Below, piece after piece: positions 8,348 to 16,804 of a stretch of DNA of 64,000 bases. This DNA comes from Nostoc mirabile CHAB5784 (GTDB taxonomy: Bacteria > Cyanobacteriota > Cyanobacteriia > Cyanobacteriales > Nostocaceae). The notes beneath the pieces are model-generated. The model did not search any database. It saw only the letters and a program-made list of their open reading frames with translations, and was not told where the DNA came from. Every line of letters starts with the position of its first letter. Within the stretch, counting starts at the first letter, position 1. Made by a program: the position numbers and the translations under genes. The stretch is taken from positions 1-64,000 of the forward strand of contig NZ_JAIVFS010000023.1 in assembly GCF_020829645.1 (NCBI RefSeq). Reading direction: 5' to 3'.

Positions 8348-8515
8348 CCGCTCCCGTGAACCCGAAGACCGCTCCCGTGAACCCGAAGACCGCTCCCGTG
8401 AACCCGAAGACCGCTCCCGTGAACCCGAAGACCGCTCCCGTGAACCCGAAGACCGCTCCCGTGAACCCGAAGACCGCTCCCGTGAACCCGAAGACCGCTC
8501 CCGTGAACCCGAAGA
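8348..8515. repeat. 21-bp tandem repeat array, 8 units
   Basis: Eight perfect copies of a 21-bp unit (CCGCTCCCGTGAACC then CGAAGA) run head to tail, followed by a partial ninth. The unit is the reverse complement of the one in the array at 30.93 kb. Because 21 is a multiple of three and the unit lacks stops in several frames, it creates long spurious ORFs on both strands. Confidence 0.95.
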
Positions 8516-8760
8516 CCGCTTCAGTTTGTTGGGGAGTGCGTAACGTAAACGCAAAACGGCTTGTTGATGGAGAGCAAGTAAATGCTGTGATTACAAAAGA
8601 CAAGCAGATAGCTTAAAAGTTAGGAATTAATGTACTCGTCTCAAAAATTTGCTTAACTGTCTTAACTGTCCTTGCATCTTGAATGGCGATCGCTAGATAA
8701 TACAAGCATCTGTTCAAAAAAGCTGACAGCCAATTAATAAAACAATCGGAGGTAGAGTTT

Positions 8761-8850
8761 ATGAAAAAACTAATCAAACAAATCATTTGTAGTTTTATAG
8801 CGATTGTAACAATCATAGGGTTTACAACGGCTAGTGCCAAGTGTAGGTAA
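8761..8850 (+). CDS. 29-residue secreted peptide or signal-peptide remnant
   Basis: The ORF has a strong ribosome site (CGGAGG, 7 bases before the ATG). It encodes a near-perfect signal peptide: MKK-type basic start, hydrophobic core FIAIVTIIGF, and a TASA cleavage motif, followed by only KCR before the stop. It is too short to encode an ordinary secreted protein. It is either the preserved front of a decayed gene or a true micro-peptide. The 80 bases after the stop show no continuation that I recognise. Confidence 0.45.
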   Translation: MKKLIKQIICSFIAIVTIIGFTTASAKCR

Positions 8851-8940
8851 TGATACAGCCAATTATGTAATTGTTGCGCTCGATATATGAAGATGAACTA
8901 AGTCCTGAGTTAATTGATATGTATCTAGGGAGGCAGAAAA

Positions 8941-9600
8941 ATGGATCTTGATAATCTAGCTAAAATTTCCAAATCTCGTTTGGAAATCATTCAACTACAT
9001 CAGTTTCAACAACCCATTTACTGTTGCAATGTCACTGCAATTGCCTATGCCTTTACCGCATTGGGATATCTGACAACTGTTGATGAAATTTTCTATGCAA
9101 CCCAACTGCCGATCGCATCGGTTTTAGATGATGGCATGACGTTAGCAGAAACCTACGATACCTGTCGAACTTACCTTGAAAAAAAAGGAATACCCCTGTC
9201 TATTCGGATAGAGCATTTTGATAAACCGAGTATGACGCTCGAAGCATTCATCCGTGAAGTTGAAGCCGCCGTTTGTGATGAAACTGATGTCCACATTCTT
9301 AACTTCAATACCCGTATTGCCCATGAAAATCCAAGTTTAGAAGGTGGTCACTTCTCCTTATGAGCAGACTATGATCCGAAAACTCAAGAAATAACCATTG
9401 CAGATACAAATCCTAAACGGTATACTCGGTTTTGGAAATGCCTAATCAAGCTTCTATATGCCGCTTGCGTAGATAAAGATTCCTCATCGAATCGCTCTCG
9501 TGGCATGATCGTGCTTCGCAGGCAAGAGAAAGCCAATCTAGCAGGTAACGGAGTGGTTCATCCATCCGAAATCGCCTTGAACGCTCTCCATTCTGAATAA
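8941..9600 (+). pseudogene. Phytochelatin-synthase-like peptidase with in-frame TGA
   Basis: The frame resembles the papain-like phytochelatin synthase family (PF05023), whose short bacterial members hydrolyse glutathione. PIYCCNVTAIAYAFTALG carries the candidate nucleophile Cys28, and LEGGHFSL the candidate His137. A TGA at 9361-9363 interrupts the frame. Reading on gives ADYDPKTQEITIADTNPKRY with the candidate catalytic Asp near 155, then SRGMIVLRR and a TAA at 9598. The stop therefore separates Cys and His from Asp. A GGAGG-type ribosome site (AGGGAGGC) precedes the ATG. Either this is a recent pseudogene, or the TGA is read through. The next gene starts 69 bp downstream in the same direction. 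Confidence 0.75.
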
Positions 9601-9669
9601 GTACTTAGAATCACAGTCAACCATTTTTAAAATAACCTCTGAAACATAACTAACAACATTTATTTAATC

Positions 9670-11073
9670 ATGGTTGAATCTATTAAATCTGCTCAAGCTC
9701 ATCACAATCAAACTCTAAGAGCCGAATGGCGCTTAACTTCTGGTTACTTACATCCAGGCTATACAGATTTTGAATCTGCACATATTCTGTTAGGTCGCTT
9801 TTTAGCAGATAGAACATCTGTTGATCCACTTTCTGAAAAAGAACTTTTTGCGCCTGACGAAATTTTTGAATGGGGACATGGAAAGCCATTAGAGAAGGTG
9901 ATTAATTCCAGAGCAGATTTGGATTTTTTGCTGTTACATCCTAATTTATTACGCAAATCAATAGTCATTATTGAGCCGTGGTCACATGTAGGCATTAATA
10001 GCCTTGGTGAAGAAGTTCGCGCTTCCAAAAATGTAGCTTATATTGCTCAGAAAGTGGCTGATATGGACTCAATACTGTTTCCAGTTTGGTCTACTGGAAT
10101 TATTGACCCAGAATTAGTCGTTGGGGCAATTAGCTCTGGTTATGCAGTAGTGGTGGAAGGAGGCGACCCATCAGTTTATGATGCATCGACTTGGACAAGC
10201 CCAGCTTGCCCACGAGAAGATATGTTTGCGTTAGTAGAAAAATTATTGATTTCGCGATCGCCTACTAGCGCTCCTGCTATCTTTATTTGTGTAGGACATC
10301 AGCTTGCTGCACAATGTCATATACGGCTGATTCAACGAGCAGTTAAACAAGTCCTGGGTACAACATCTCTAGAACGTGACAGTGAGGCTAAAGCACTCAA
10401 TTCACTGCAAGAGGTTGCAGAACGGATTGCAACGATGGGTAAAACACTTCAAGTCAAAAAGCGTGATGGACGAAGAGTTGCTGATAGCTGGAATGATGAG
10501 CATTTTGCAGTGACACTTAATGAGTCAAAGGAAGTTGGCGATCGCGTATTGTTACCTTACCAGTCGCTTGACGGTAAAGTTGCAGGAATTCCTTGGGAAT
10601 TGATTCATGCTCATGATGTCACATCAGATGCCCATGAAGGTGTAATTGATACGACAATTCAATATGAGCGCGAAGTGTCAATTTCAATGTTTCACTCAGA
10701 TGAAGTTAACGAAGAGGCAATACTATTTGCTAACTGGGCTTATCGTAGTATTCATGATGCTATTGTTCCCTATAGACACATTGTAGCTAGCGGCCCTCTG
10801 TCATGGCTGATCCAATTACCTGACTCTGTAGAAATTTTATGTTCTACAGAGGTTGATCAAGAGATAGTCACAGAATGTTCAGCTACTTGTATCAATTATA
10901 AAGACTTTGAAACTAAAAAAATTCGTCGTTCTTTCACTTGCCAGTTTCATCCAGAGTTGTTATCAGACTTACGTGCGATCGGCAATAGAGAAGTTCCTTC
11001 TTATTCAAGATTAAAAGCAGATGACGGAGTACGCTTATTTGTTAGGCTGTTATATGCAGGAATGCAAGATTGA
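9670..11073 (+). CDS. Class I glutamine amidotransferase-like protein
   Basis: The 467-residue protein contains GATase1 signatures: VVVEGGDPSVYD (about 161-171), the nucleophile elbow FICVGHQLAAQ with Cys207, and FTCQFHPELLSD with His427 and Glu429. About 200 residues separate the elbow from the His-Pro-Glu motif, much more than in ordinary GATase domains, so there is a large insertion. There is also an unrecognised N-terminal region of about 130 residues. No synthase domain is attached. Family members transfer ammonia from glutamine or hydrolyse gamma-glutamyl bonds, and the substrate here is unknown. It follows a phytochelatin-synthase-like gene, which also acts on gamma-glutamyl peptides, so a shared pathway is plausible but inferred. 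Confidence 0.75.
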   Translation: MVESIKSAQAHHNQTLRAEWRLTSGYLHPGYTDFESAHILLGRFLADRTSVDPLSEKELFAPDEIFEWGHGKPLEKVINSRADLDFLLLHPNLLRKSIVIIEPWSHVGINSLGEEVRASKNVAYIAQKVADMDSILFPVWSTGIIDPELVVGAISSGYAVVVEGGDPSVYDASTWTSPACPREDMFALVEKLLISRSPTSAPAIFICVGHQLAAQCHIRLIQRAVKQVLGTTSLERDSEAKALNSLQEVAERIATMGKTLQVKKRDGRRVADSWNDEHFAVTLNESKEVGDRVLLPYQSLDGKVAGIPWELIHAHDVTSDAHEGVIDTTIQYEREVSISMFHSDEVNEEAILFANWAYRSIHDAIVPYRHIVASGPLSWLIQLPDSVEILCSTEVDQEIVTECSATCINYKDFETKKIRRSFTCQFHPELLSDLRAIGNREVPSYSRLKADDGVRLFVRLLYAGMQD

Positions 11074-11100
11074 TCGGAAAGTTATAATTGCTGCTCAAGC

Positions 11101-11322
11101 TTAGGACGCTCTAAAACCAACCTGAATCAGTTGTTCAAAAATCGGTTTAGCGGCTTCTACCTTACCTTCCCGTTTTGCAAGCAGAATAACACCGAGAGTT
11201 CCCCGCACCGGAATTTCTAAAGCAAGTGCTGCGGTTTTGGCGGCGCGATCGAGCAAATGAACTTGGTTAATCTTAGTCAGCACAATCAATGGAGAAGCAT
11301 TTACAACCCATTGTCTAGTCAC
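11101..11322 (-). pseudogene. DUF3368 PIN-like toxin with internal deletion
   Basis: The 73 residues join the N-terminus of a DUF3368 protein (QWVVNASPLIVLTKINQVHLL) directly to its C-terminus (AAKTAALALEIPVRGTLGVI then LLAKREGKVEAAKPIFEQLI). In the family about 70-80 residues, including the central acidic motif, lie between these segments. The frame is kept, but the predicted nuclease core is lost. The gene overlaps the upstream UPF0175 gene by 8 bp, the normal pairing of these two families. Confidence 0.75.
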
Positions 11323-11569
11323 GCGCTAACTCCTGGGCTAATTCTTCAGGAGTTACTTGAAAAGGTGAAACATTATAGCAATCGAGTGCTTCTAGGAATT
11401 GGTGACGGCTAACTCCGGCAATTTCAGCAGCCTTAGATTGGGAAAGCATACCAACTTCATACCATTTGACAGCAGCCGCTAAACGCATCTCTTGAACAAA
11501 CGTTTCTGGGTTACTGCGGAGTGCTGAAAAAACATCATTTGGAAGTTCGATGTTAATTTGTATAGTCAT
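11315..11569 (-). CDS. UPF0175 family antitoxin-like protein
   Basis: The 84-residue protein matches the UPF0175 pattern: a short beta strand (TIQINIELPNDVF), a helical LAAAVKWYEVGMLSQSKAAEIAGVSRHQF helix-turn-helix-like segment, and an acidic end (TPEELAQELARD). These proteins are usually encoded just before DUF3368 proteins and are thought to be their antitoxins. Here the partner has an internal deletion, so this antitoxin may have nothing left to neutralise. Confidence 0.8.
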   Translation of the reverse strand: MTIQINIELPNDVFSALRSNPETFVQEMRLAAAVKWYEVGMLSQSKAAEIAGVSRHQFLEALDCYNVSPFQVTPEELAQELARD

Positions 11570-11720
11570 AAATTCAGTATTATTTATGGAGAGCTAATAG
11601 CGTGGTCAACAATAACAATGAAATACTATTACTAACATAGGTTGACAGAGAAGAGTTAGAAGGCGTTGTGCATGTGTTAGCAAATGTAACTAACCTCCCT
11701 ATTGAAGGGCAAGAATATAC

Positions 11721-11846
11721 GATGATGACGAGAACGAAGCCAAAGATAATCCCTGGCGATCGCTCATCGAGAGTCTAGACAATTTCTCTGATGATTTTAT
11801 GGCTAATTGCGATCGGCCACTCATCGACTCCAGAGAGAGTTTGTAA
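11721..11846 (+). pseudogene. VapB-type antitoxin, C-terminal fragment
   Basis: A frame of 41 codons reads KDNPWRSLIESLDNFSDDF and ends PLIDSRESL. This resembles the tail of AbrB-like VapB antitoxins that wraps the PIN toxin. No AbrB DNA-binding half or start codon is found upstream in frame, and the toxin is missing. The preceding bases (11641-11720) also read open (VDREELEGVVHVLANVTNLP), but I cannot identify them. Confidence 0.5.
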
Positions 11847-12108
11847 ATGCGATACCTGCTTGATACCATTGTAGGCGATGCCTACGGCGGTAAACTACGC
11901 AGTTTATGAGAGATAGTTAGTAGGGTGTTGTAGAAGTGCGATCGCACGTTAGGCAAATCCAATTGCTGCGCTGCACCCCACAAGCCTGAAGTTTAGATGC
12001 ATTTGCCCTGAAACACAACCCAAAAACTTTGGGCTTAACAAAAATATAACTGTTAAAATCAGCATAATGGTGTCAAAATGCGAAAAAAATACACCCAAAA
12101 GGATAAAA

Positions 12109-12348
12109 ATGCCAGCTATTGTTAAATTACAACTCTCCTTAGAAACTTTAGCAGAAGCAATATCTTCCCTTGATTTAACAGAAAAACGTCAACTTCAAGA
12201 ACTAATTGAGCAACAAATTTTTGAAGCGGAAGAAGCGTTGTACGAAGACGATGCAGAAACACTGGCAGAAATTCAAACAATTCGCGCTGAGTATAAAGAT
12301 GGTGAGTCCGTGACTCTAGATGAATATCTTGCTAACTGGTCAAATTAG
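12109..12348 (+). CDS. Antitoxin-like small protein
   Basis: Using the ATG at 12109 gives 79 residues: MPAIVKLQLSLETLAEAISSL and a Glu/Ala-rich helix ending in AEIQTIRAEYKDGESVTLDE. The pattern resembles small cyanobacterial antitoxins of the Phd/RelB size class. An in-frame ATG at 12067 is possible, but its extra 14 residues (MVSKCEKNTPKRIK) look unlike the family and the 12109 start has AAAAGGA upstream. A decayed PIN toxin fragment lies 72 bp downstream, consistent with a former toxin-antitoxin operon. Confidence 0.6.
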   Translation: MPAIVKLQLSLETLAEAISSLDLTEKRQLQELIEQQIFEAEEALYEDDAETLAEIQTIRAEYKDGESVTLDEYLANWSN

Positions 12349-12419
12349 AGATAATGTAAAAAATTTCGGAGAACAAGTTTTGACAACTATTACCGATATT
12401 GGCACACTGATTAACCATA

Positions 12420-12581
12420 GCTGAAGCTAGGACGGAACTGGAGCGTTTAGAAGGTTTGTTCTTGATACTTGAAGATGTACCTGAGATTTATCCAGAGTGG
12501 AAGCGATTAATTTTACAGTATGAGGTAGTGGGGGTAAATGTCCACGATGCTAGGCTTGTAGCCTCAATGTTTGTCAACTAA
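12420..12581 (+). pseudogene. PIN-domain toxin, C-terminal fragment
   Basis: The frame reads AEARTELERLEGLFLILEDV and ends YEVVGVNVHDARLVASMFVN. The motif VHDARLVA is the C-terminal acidic signature of a common PIN toxin family. The N-terminal half with its DTN motif is missing and no start codon remains. It was probably the partner of the antitoxin-like gene upstream. Confidence 0.65.
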
Positions 12582-12663
12582 CTATGGTTAGTTGTCATTG
12601 ATCTGCTAAATATTATAAAGTTTACTAAGTAAACACAAATTTTCATTACTTGGTAAAGTATTT

Positions 12664-12882
12664 ATGATTACAAAAATTGCTGATTTGCAAGAGGATTTGT
12701 TTGAAGAACTGAGTGATGCTGATTCAATGGCAATGGTAGGCGGAACTGGTAGTGCAACTGGGTTCCTGGAGTCAACATATAACAATGCTACGGTTACGGT
12801 AGCAAAGTTGGGTGACACACAAGGTGATGCGCGAGACCAACTGTTGAAAGACACGGGCAATTTCTTATTTGGTGGCAAATAA
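12664..12882 (+). CDS. Double-glycine leader peptide (bacteriocin/RiPP-precursor-like)
   Basis: The 72-residue protein begins with an acidic amphipathic stretch and an ELSD motif followed by a Gly-Gly site (LFEELSDADSMAMVGG, ending near residue 27). The remaining 45 residues (from TGSATGFLES to FLFGGK) are polar and contain no Cys. The ELSD-x(n)-GG layout is that of leader peptides cut by peptidase-containing ABC exporters, as in class II bacteriocins and Nif11/CTB-type cyanobacterial peptides. No exporter or modifying enzyme is encoded within several kilobases. A secretion or modification partner elsewhere is inferred. Confidence 0.55.
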   Translation: MITKIADLQEDLFEELSDADSMAMVGGTGSATGFLESTYNNATVTVAKLGDTQGDARDQLLKDTGNFLFGGK

Positions 12883-12920
12883 TATTACAACGCGGTTAGC
12901 AGCAATTGCTAAAATGAAGT

Positions 12921-13206
12921 GGTAGGGTGTGTTAGCCGAAACGCCGTAACGCACCCTACTTGGATATTTTTTTTAATTGAAATCTCTTATTGTCCAATAA
13001 CGAAGTCCGCCTGCGCGGACTCAAGGAATTTGAAACCCACGGAGGTGGGTTTTGTCTGTATAGCCAAGCCAGTGCGTTGGGGAGCCAGCGCGGTCTTCTC
13101 CCAAAGGGAGAGGCTAGCGCCAAGGGGGTTCCCCCCATGAGCGACTGGCGTCGGCTCCGCCGACTTGAAGCACCTGGCGTGCGAATTCCATTCGCCAGGG
13201 CTTTTG
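12921..13206. repeat. GTAGGGTGTGTTA palindrome and CCAGTGCG/ACTGGCG repeat
   Basis: The first part is a perfect-ended palindrome (GGTAGGGTG...CACCCTAC, 12921-12960). The second (about 13060-13160) is a dispersed repeat with GCCAGTGCG at one end and ACTGGCG at the other, and AGCGCGGTCTTCTCCC, AGGCTAGCGCC and CCCCATGAGCGACTGG inside. Related copies occur near 25.0, 27.8, 35.1-35.4, 36.7 and 42.15 kb. Short ORFs across it are artefacts. Confidence 0.75.
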
Positions 13207-13215
13207 AAATATCTT

Positions 13216-15144
13216 CTAAGACTCCATCTCTGCCAATTCTAACCACCGTTCAGTCGCCACATTGATCGCTTGCTTGAGCTTTTCCACATGATCATACAAT
13301 TTCTGCACTTGGCTATAATTCCCCGGTGAGACATTCGCTAGTGTTTTCTCGGTTTCTGCTTTCTCAGCCTCTAACTGGGCAATTTTACCTTCCAACTGCT
13401 CAAATTCCTTTTTTTCCCAATTGGATAACCTCCGCCGCTTGGTATTCTCTACATCCTTGGGTGAAGCCGCACCATTTTGGACTTCGGTATTTTTCGGCTT
13501 CTCCTTACTATTAGCAGCTTGTTGCTGTGCTTCTTCAGCCTTCTTATAATCCAGATAAATAGAGTAATTACCTGGATATTGCCGGAGATTACCGCCTTCC
13601 TCAAAAGAAAATACTGTGTCGATTGTGCGATCGAGAAAGTAGCGATCGTGAGAAACTACAATTACACACCCGACAAAATCCTCTAAATAATCCTCTAATA
13701 CTGCCAATGTCTGAACATCTAAATCATTCGTCGGTTCATCTAAAATCAACACATTGGGCGCACTCATCAAAACCCGCAACAGAAATAAACGGCGTTTTTC
13801 ACCACCAGAAAGTTTATTAATTGGGGCATACTGTTGATTACCAGGAAACAAAAACCGCTCCAACATTTGAGAAGCAGTAATTTGAGTACCATCGGTAATT
13901 TTGATAAATTCTCCTTCTTCTTTGATGTAGTCAATCACGCGCTGATTTTCGTTTAAGGCTGTGAGCAATTCTTCAGAATGCTGGTCAAAATAACCGATGT
14001 GAATTGTAGTACCAATTTCTGCAATGCCGGAATCTGGCTTAATCTGACCAGTAATAATATCCATTAAAGTGGATTTACCAGCACCATTAGCGCCGATAAT
14101 ACCGATGCGGTCTTCTGGACTGAATTCGTAGGTGAAACTATTAATCAGGGTGCGTCCATTGTAGGCTTTAGAAATGTTATTTAATTCAATGACTTTTTTG
14201 CCAATGCGACGACCAACTGTAGAAATATCAACTTTACCCTGAACTTGTTTAAATTCAGTATCCCGCAGAGCATGAGCGCGGTCAATTCTCGCTTTTTGCT
14301 TGGTACTTCTGGCTTTCGGCCCTTTTTTGAGCCATTCTAACTCGCGCCGCAACAAGCCTTGGTGTTTACGTTGAGTACTTACGGCAGATTCTTCAGCTAA
14401 AGCTTTCTTTTCGAGGTAATATGAATAGTTACCTGAATAAGTGTAAATGTCGCCTCGGTCAATTTCAATGATCCGATTGGTAACGCGATCTAGAAAATAG
14501 CGATCGTGAGTGATCAGAAAAAGTGCGCCGCGATAGCGATTTAAATAACTTTGTAACCATTCTACAGAAAGAGCATCCAGATGGTTTGTCGGCTCATCCA
14601 TGAGCAAAACATCTGGTTCTGCTAGCAACGCTGATGCTAAAGCAATACGCTTGCGATAGCCTCCAGACAAAGTGCCTATCTTGGCCTCAAAGTCAGAAAT
14701 TCCTAATTTGGTGAGGATGATTTTAGCATTAGTCTCTAATTCCCAAGCACCACTTGTATCCATCCGTTGCATCACCACAGAAAGGCGAGACATCAGTTGG
14801 CTATCATCTGGATAGTGAGCCAATTTATCTGAGAGTTCTTCATACTCACGCACCAAAGCCATGTGTTCGCCACTATCGGCGAAAACTTGCTCTAAAACTG
14901 TGTGATTCTCATCTAAATCTGGCAACTGGGGTAAGTAGATAATTCTAGAACCAGAGTTGACTAAAATCTGACCACTATCAATCGATTCTAACCCGGCGAT
15001 CATTTTTAATAGGGTTGATTTTCCAGAACCGTTAGTACCAATTAAGCCAACTTTATCGGTAGCATCGAGGCTAAAGCTAGCATCTTTTAAAATTTCTTTG
15101 ATGCCAAAGTCTTTTTTTACTGATTGGAGTGTAATAATACTCAT
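13216..15144 (-). CDS. uup: ABC-F family ATPase, Uup type
   Basis: The 642-residue protein has two ABC ATPase domains and no membrane segment. Domain 1 has Walker A GTNGSGKST (36-44), signature LSGGYRKR and Walker B LLMDEPTNHLD. Domain 2 has GANGAGKST, LSGGEKRR and LILDEPTNDLD. The P-site-tRNA-interaction motif linker lies between them, and a charged C-terminal coiled coil (about 565-635, LSNWEKKEFEQLEGKIAQLE) is typical of Uup. ABC-F proteins bind ribosomes, and Uup also influences DNA branch processing and transposon excision. The gene is monocistronic as far as can be seen. The ATG start directly precedes the canonical SIITLQSVKKDFG. Confidence 0.9.
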   Translation of the reverse strand: MSIITLQSVKKDFGIKEILKDASFSLDATDKVGLIGTNGSGKSTLLKMIAGLESIDSGQILVNSGSRIIYLPQLPDLDENHTVLEQVFADSGEHMALVREYEELSDKLAHYPDDSQLMSRLSVVMQRMDTSGAWELETNAKIILTKLGISDFEAKIGTLSGGYRKRIALASALLAEPDVLLMDEPTNHLDALSVEWLQSYLNRYRGALFLITHDRYFLDRVTNRIIEIDRGDIYTYSGNYSYYLEKKALAEESAVSTQRKHQGLLRRELEWLKKGPKARSTKQKARIDRAHALRDTEFKQVQGKVDISTVGRRIGKKVIELNNISKAYNGRTLINSFTYEFSPEDRIGIIGANGAGKSTLMDIITGQIKPDSGIAEIGTTIHIGYFDQHSEELLTALNENQRVIDYIKEEGEFIKITDGTQITASQMLERFLFPGNQQYAPINKLSGGEKRRLFLLRVLMSAPNVLILDEPTNDLDVQTLAVLEDYLEDFVGCVIVVSHDRYFLDRTIDTVFSFEEGGNLRQYPGNYSIYLDYKKAEEAQQQAANSKEKPKNTEVQNGAASPKDVENTKRRRLSNWEKKEFEQLEGKIAQLEAEKAETEKTLANVSPGNYSQVQKLYDHVEKLKQAINVATERWLELAEMES

Positions 15145-15214
15145 AAGATTTAGTAGTTTTTCATTAATTATTAGTTAGTAGGTAAGGTATTACCCTACCT
15201 ACATTCGCTGAATT

Positions 15215-15640
15215 CTATACAAATAAATCCAAGGGGAGATGTCCATACATTTCGTTGATTCCGTCTTCGTGGTAAGACTGACAAGACACTAATACGCCAC
15301 GATGATGTCCAGGATATGAATCGAGATAACACAAGCCATTTTTACCATTTAATTTGATATAAACTGGGCCAACAGGAGTCAGTAAATTGTCTGGTGGTTC
15401 ATAACCCAAAGCCAGAGAATAAGTCTTCATGGCCAGTATTCCTTCTTCTGCTGTATCAGCACAAATTCCTAAAATTTGATAATCAGCAAGTTTGGTCATC
15501 AAAATTAAGGCACTACGAATTACTGATTTTTCTGATGGCTTGAGGACAGGCGCAATATCTAGACAGTTGAATTTATTCAGTAATTTTTTTGCTTCTTCAG
15601 CAGTAAGATTCTGAGGATTGGGGGTTGACATAAAGTTCAA
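15215..15640 (-). CDS. DUF1824 family protein
   Basis: The 141-residue soluble protein matches the cyanobacterial DUF1824 family: LTAEEAKKLLNKFNCLDIAPV near the start, ADYQILGICADTAEEGI in the middle and a C-terminal CYLDSYPGHHRGVLVSCQS. No function has been assigned to this family as far as I know. An internal ATG (MSTPNPQN) four residues in could be the true start. It lies 70 bp behind uup in the same direction, so the two may be co-transcribed with DUF1824 first. Confidence 0.85.
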   Translation of the reverse strand: MNFMSTPNPQNLTAEEAKKLLNKFNCLDIAPVLKPSEKSVIRSALILMTKLADYQILGICADTAEEGILAMKTYSLALGYEPPDNLLTPVGPVYIKLNGKNGLCYLDSYPGHHRGVLVSCQSYHEDGINEMYGHLPLDLFV

Positions 15641-15680
15641 TTATTGTCTGGTTGGTTTTTCTGTTATGTTGAAGTTGGGA

Positions 15681-15905
15681 CTAGTGCCGCAAGGCGTAAT
15701 TCGTAATTCGTAATTCGTAATTCGTAATTCGTAATTCGTAATTATGATTGCGTAAGGGTTCTAGACATTTGAAATAGGTGGTTTATTTCCACTGTGCTGT
15801 ACTAGTGCCGCAAGGCGGAAGTCAAAAGTTAAAAGGCTTTAATTTTTGGCTTTATGGCTGTAATGAAATGGTAGGTTTATTTCCGCCGACTTGTACTAGC
15901 CCAAC
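15681..15905. repeat. ACTAGTGCCGCAAGGCG elements with embedded heptamer repeats
   Basis: Two adjacent elements begin with ACTAGTGCCGCAAGGCG (15681 and about 15802) and close with a GTACTAG-type end. The first contains about six heptamers of GTAATTC (15697-15742). Part of the same element is present near 22.8-22.9 kb (CGCCTTGCGGTA). The region separates the DUF1824 gene from the prohibitin gene. Confidence 0.65.
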
Positions 15906-15928
15906 TTACTAAATATTATTTACTCAAA

Positions 15929-16804
15929 TTATGGTTGATTTTGGACATTCCCAAGGTTGTATATGAAGGGGACGCCGCTTTTTGAGTCACCACCCATAAC
16001 GAGGACTTTGGGCATCTGAGCGCCGCCGCTCCTCCAAGCTTCAATTGCTTCTTTTTGCAGAACTAATTGTCCTCCTTGGGCTTTGAGTGTCTCTGCTAAG
16101 AGTCTTTGAGCTTCTGCCCTACCTTTAGCGCGATTCACATCTGCTTGTGCTTCTTGTTCTGCTTCCCGTGCTACATAAACGGCTCTTTGCGCCCGTTGTT
16201 CAGCAATTTGTTTTTCTTCCACTGCTCTGGCAAATTCTGGTGAGAATGCTAAATCAACTACGCTAGTATCTAACACAATTATCCCATATTTGTCTAAGCG
16301 ATCGCCTAGCGCTTGATCAAAGTCTTCTTTCAACTCACTTCTTTTGGTAATTGCTTCTTCTACTGTTCTTCTAGCTGCTGCAATTTTAAATGCTTCTTGG
16401 GTCTGGGGTGCAATGATTTTTGATACAATATTTTCTAAGGTTCCTTGTTTCCTTCTAACTTCAACTACCTGTATGGGATCGAGGCGAAAGTTGATTGCAA
16501 ATCTCGCAGATAAATTTTGCAAATCTTTAGTAGAACTCTCTGCTGGCACTTCAAATTTTTGCACCGTCAAATCATACACATCTATCACTGAGATAAAAGG
16601 CGGTTTTACGTGAATTCCTTCCAATAATGCCCCATCTCTCGCTTTACCCAAGATGCTGATCACTCCTGCTTGTCCTGGGTTAATAATGATAAAGGAATTT
16701 AGTCCCAGAATCACTAGTGTTGCTAACACAATTCCTAAAACTGTGCTTTGCCAATTTCCAAATTGCTGATTTTTCAAATTCTTCTCTCCATGTGAGTTAG
16801 TCAT
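15929..16804 (-). CDS. Prohibitin-family SPFH membrane protein
   Basis: The 291-residue protein has one N-terminal transmembrane segment (about 21-43, TVLGIVLATLVILGLNSFII). An SPFH/PHB domain follows (about 45-230), beginning NPGQAGVISILGKARDG and including a long coiled coil rich in Ala/Glu/Arg (EEKQIAEQRAQRAVYVAREA). It ends in VPFIYNLGNVQ. Cyanobacterial prohibitins form large membrane rings and are linked to membrane quality control. The length is normal. Tandem TTAGTCA heptamers lie just upstream of the start codon. Confidence 0.88.
   Translation of the reverse strand: MTNSHGEKNLKNQQFGNWQSTVLGIVLATLVILGLNSFIIINPGQAGVISILGKARDGALLEGIHVKPPFISVIDVYDLTVQKFEVPAESSTKDLQNLSARFAINFRLDPIQVVEVRRKQGTLENIVSKIIAPQTQEAFKIAAARRTVEEAITKRSELKEDFDQALGDRLDKYGIIVLDTSVVDLAFSPEFARAVEEKQIAEQRAQRAVYVAREAEQEAQADVNRAKGRAEAQRLLAETLKAQGGQLVLQKEAIEAWRSGGAQMPKVLVMGGDSKSGVPFIYNLGNVQNQP

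Noticed and set aside
8348..8515. CRISPR array
   Set aside because: Units are contiguous identical 21-bp repeats with no spacers, and no cas genes occur in the window. The same applies to the other three arrays.
8316..8616. Three overlapping ORFs on both strands reading NPKTAPV, GSRERSS and FGFTGAV repeats
   Set aside because: They are by-products of the 21-bp tandem array, which stays open in several frames. They have no ribosome site or non-repeat domain.
12956..13265. Small ORFs on both strands at 12.9-13.3 kb
   Set aside because: They lie in a dispersed repeat with the same reading frames at other repeat copies.
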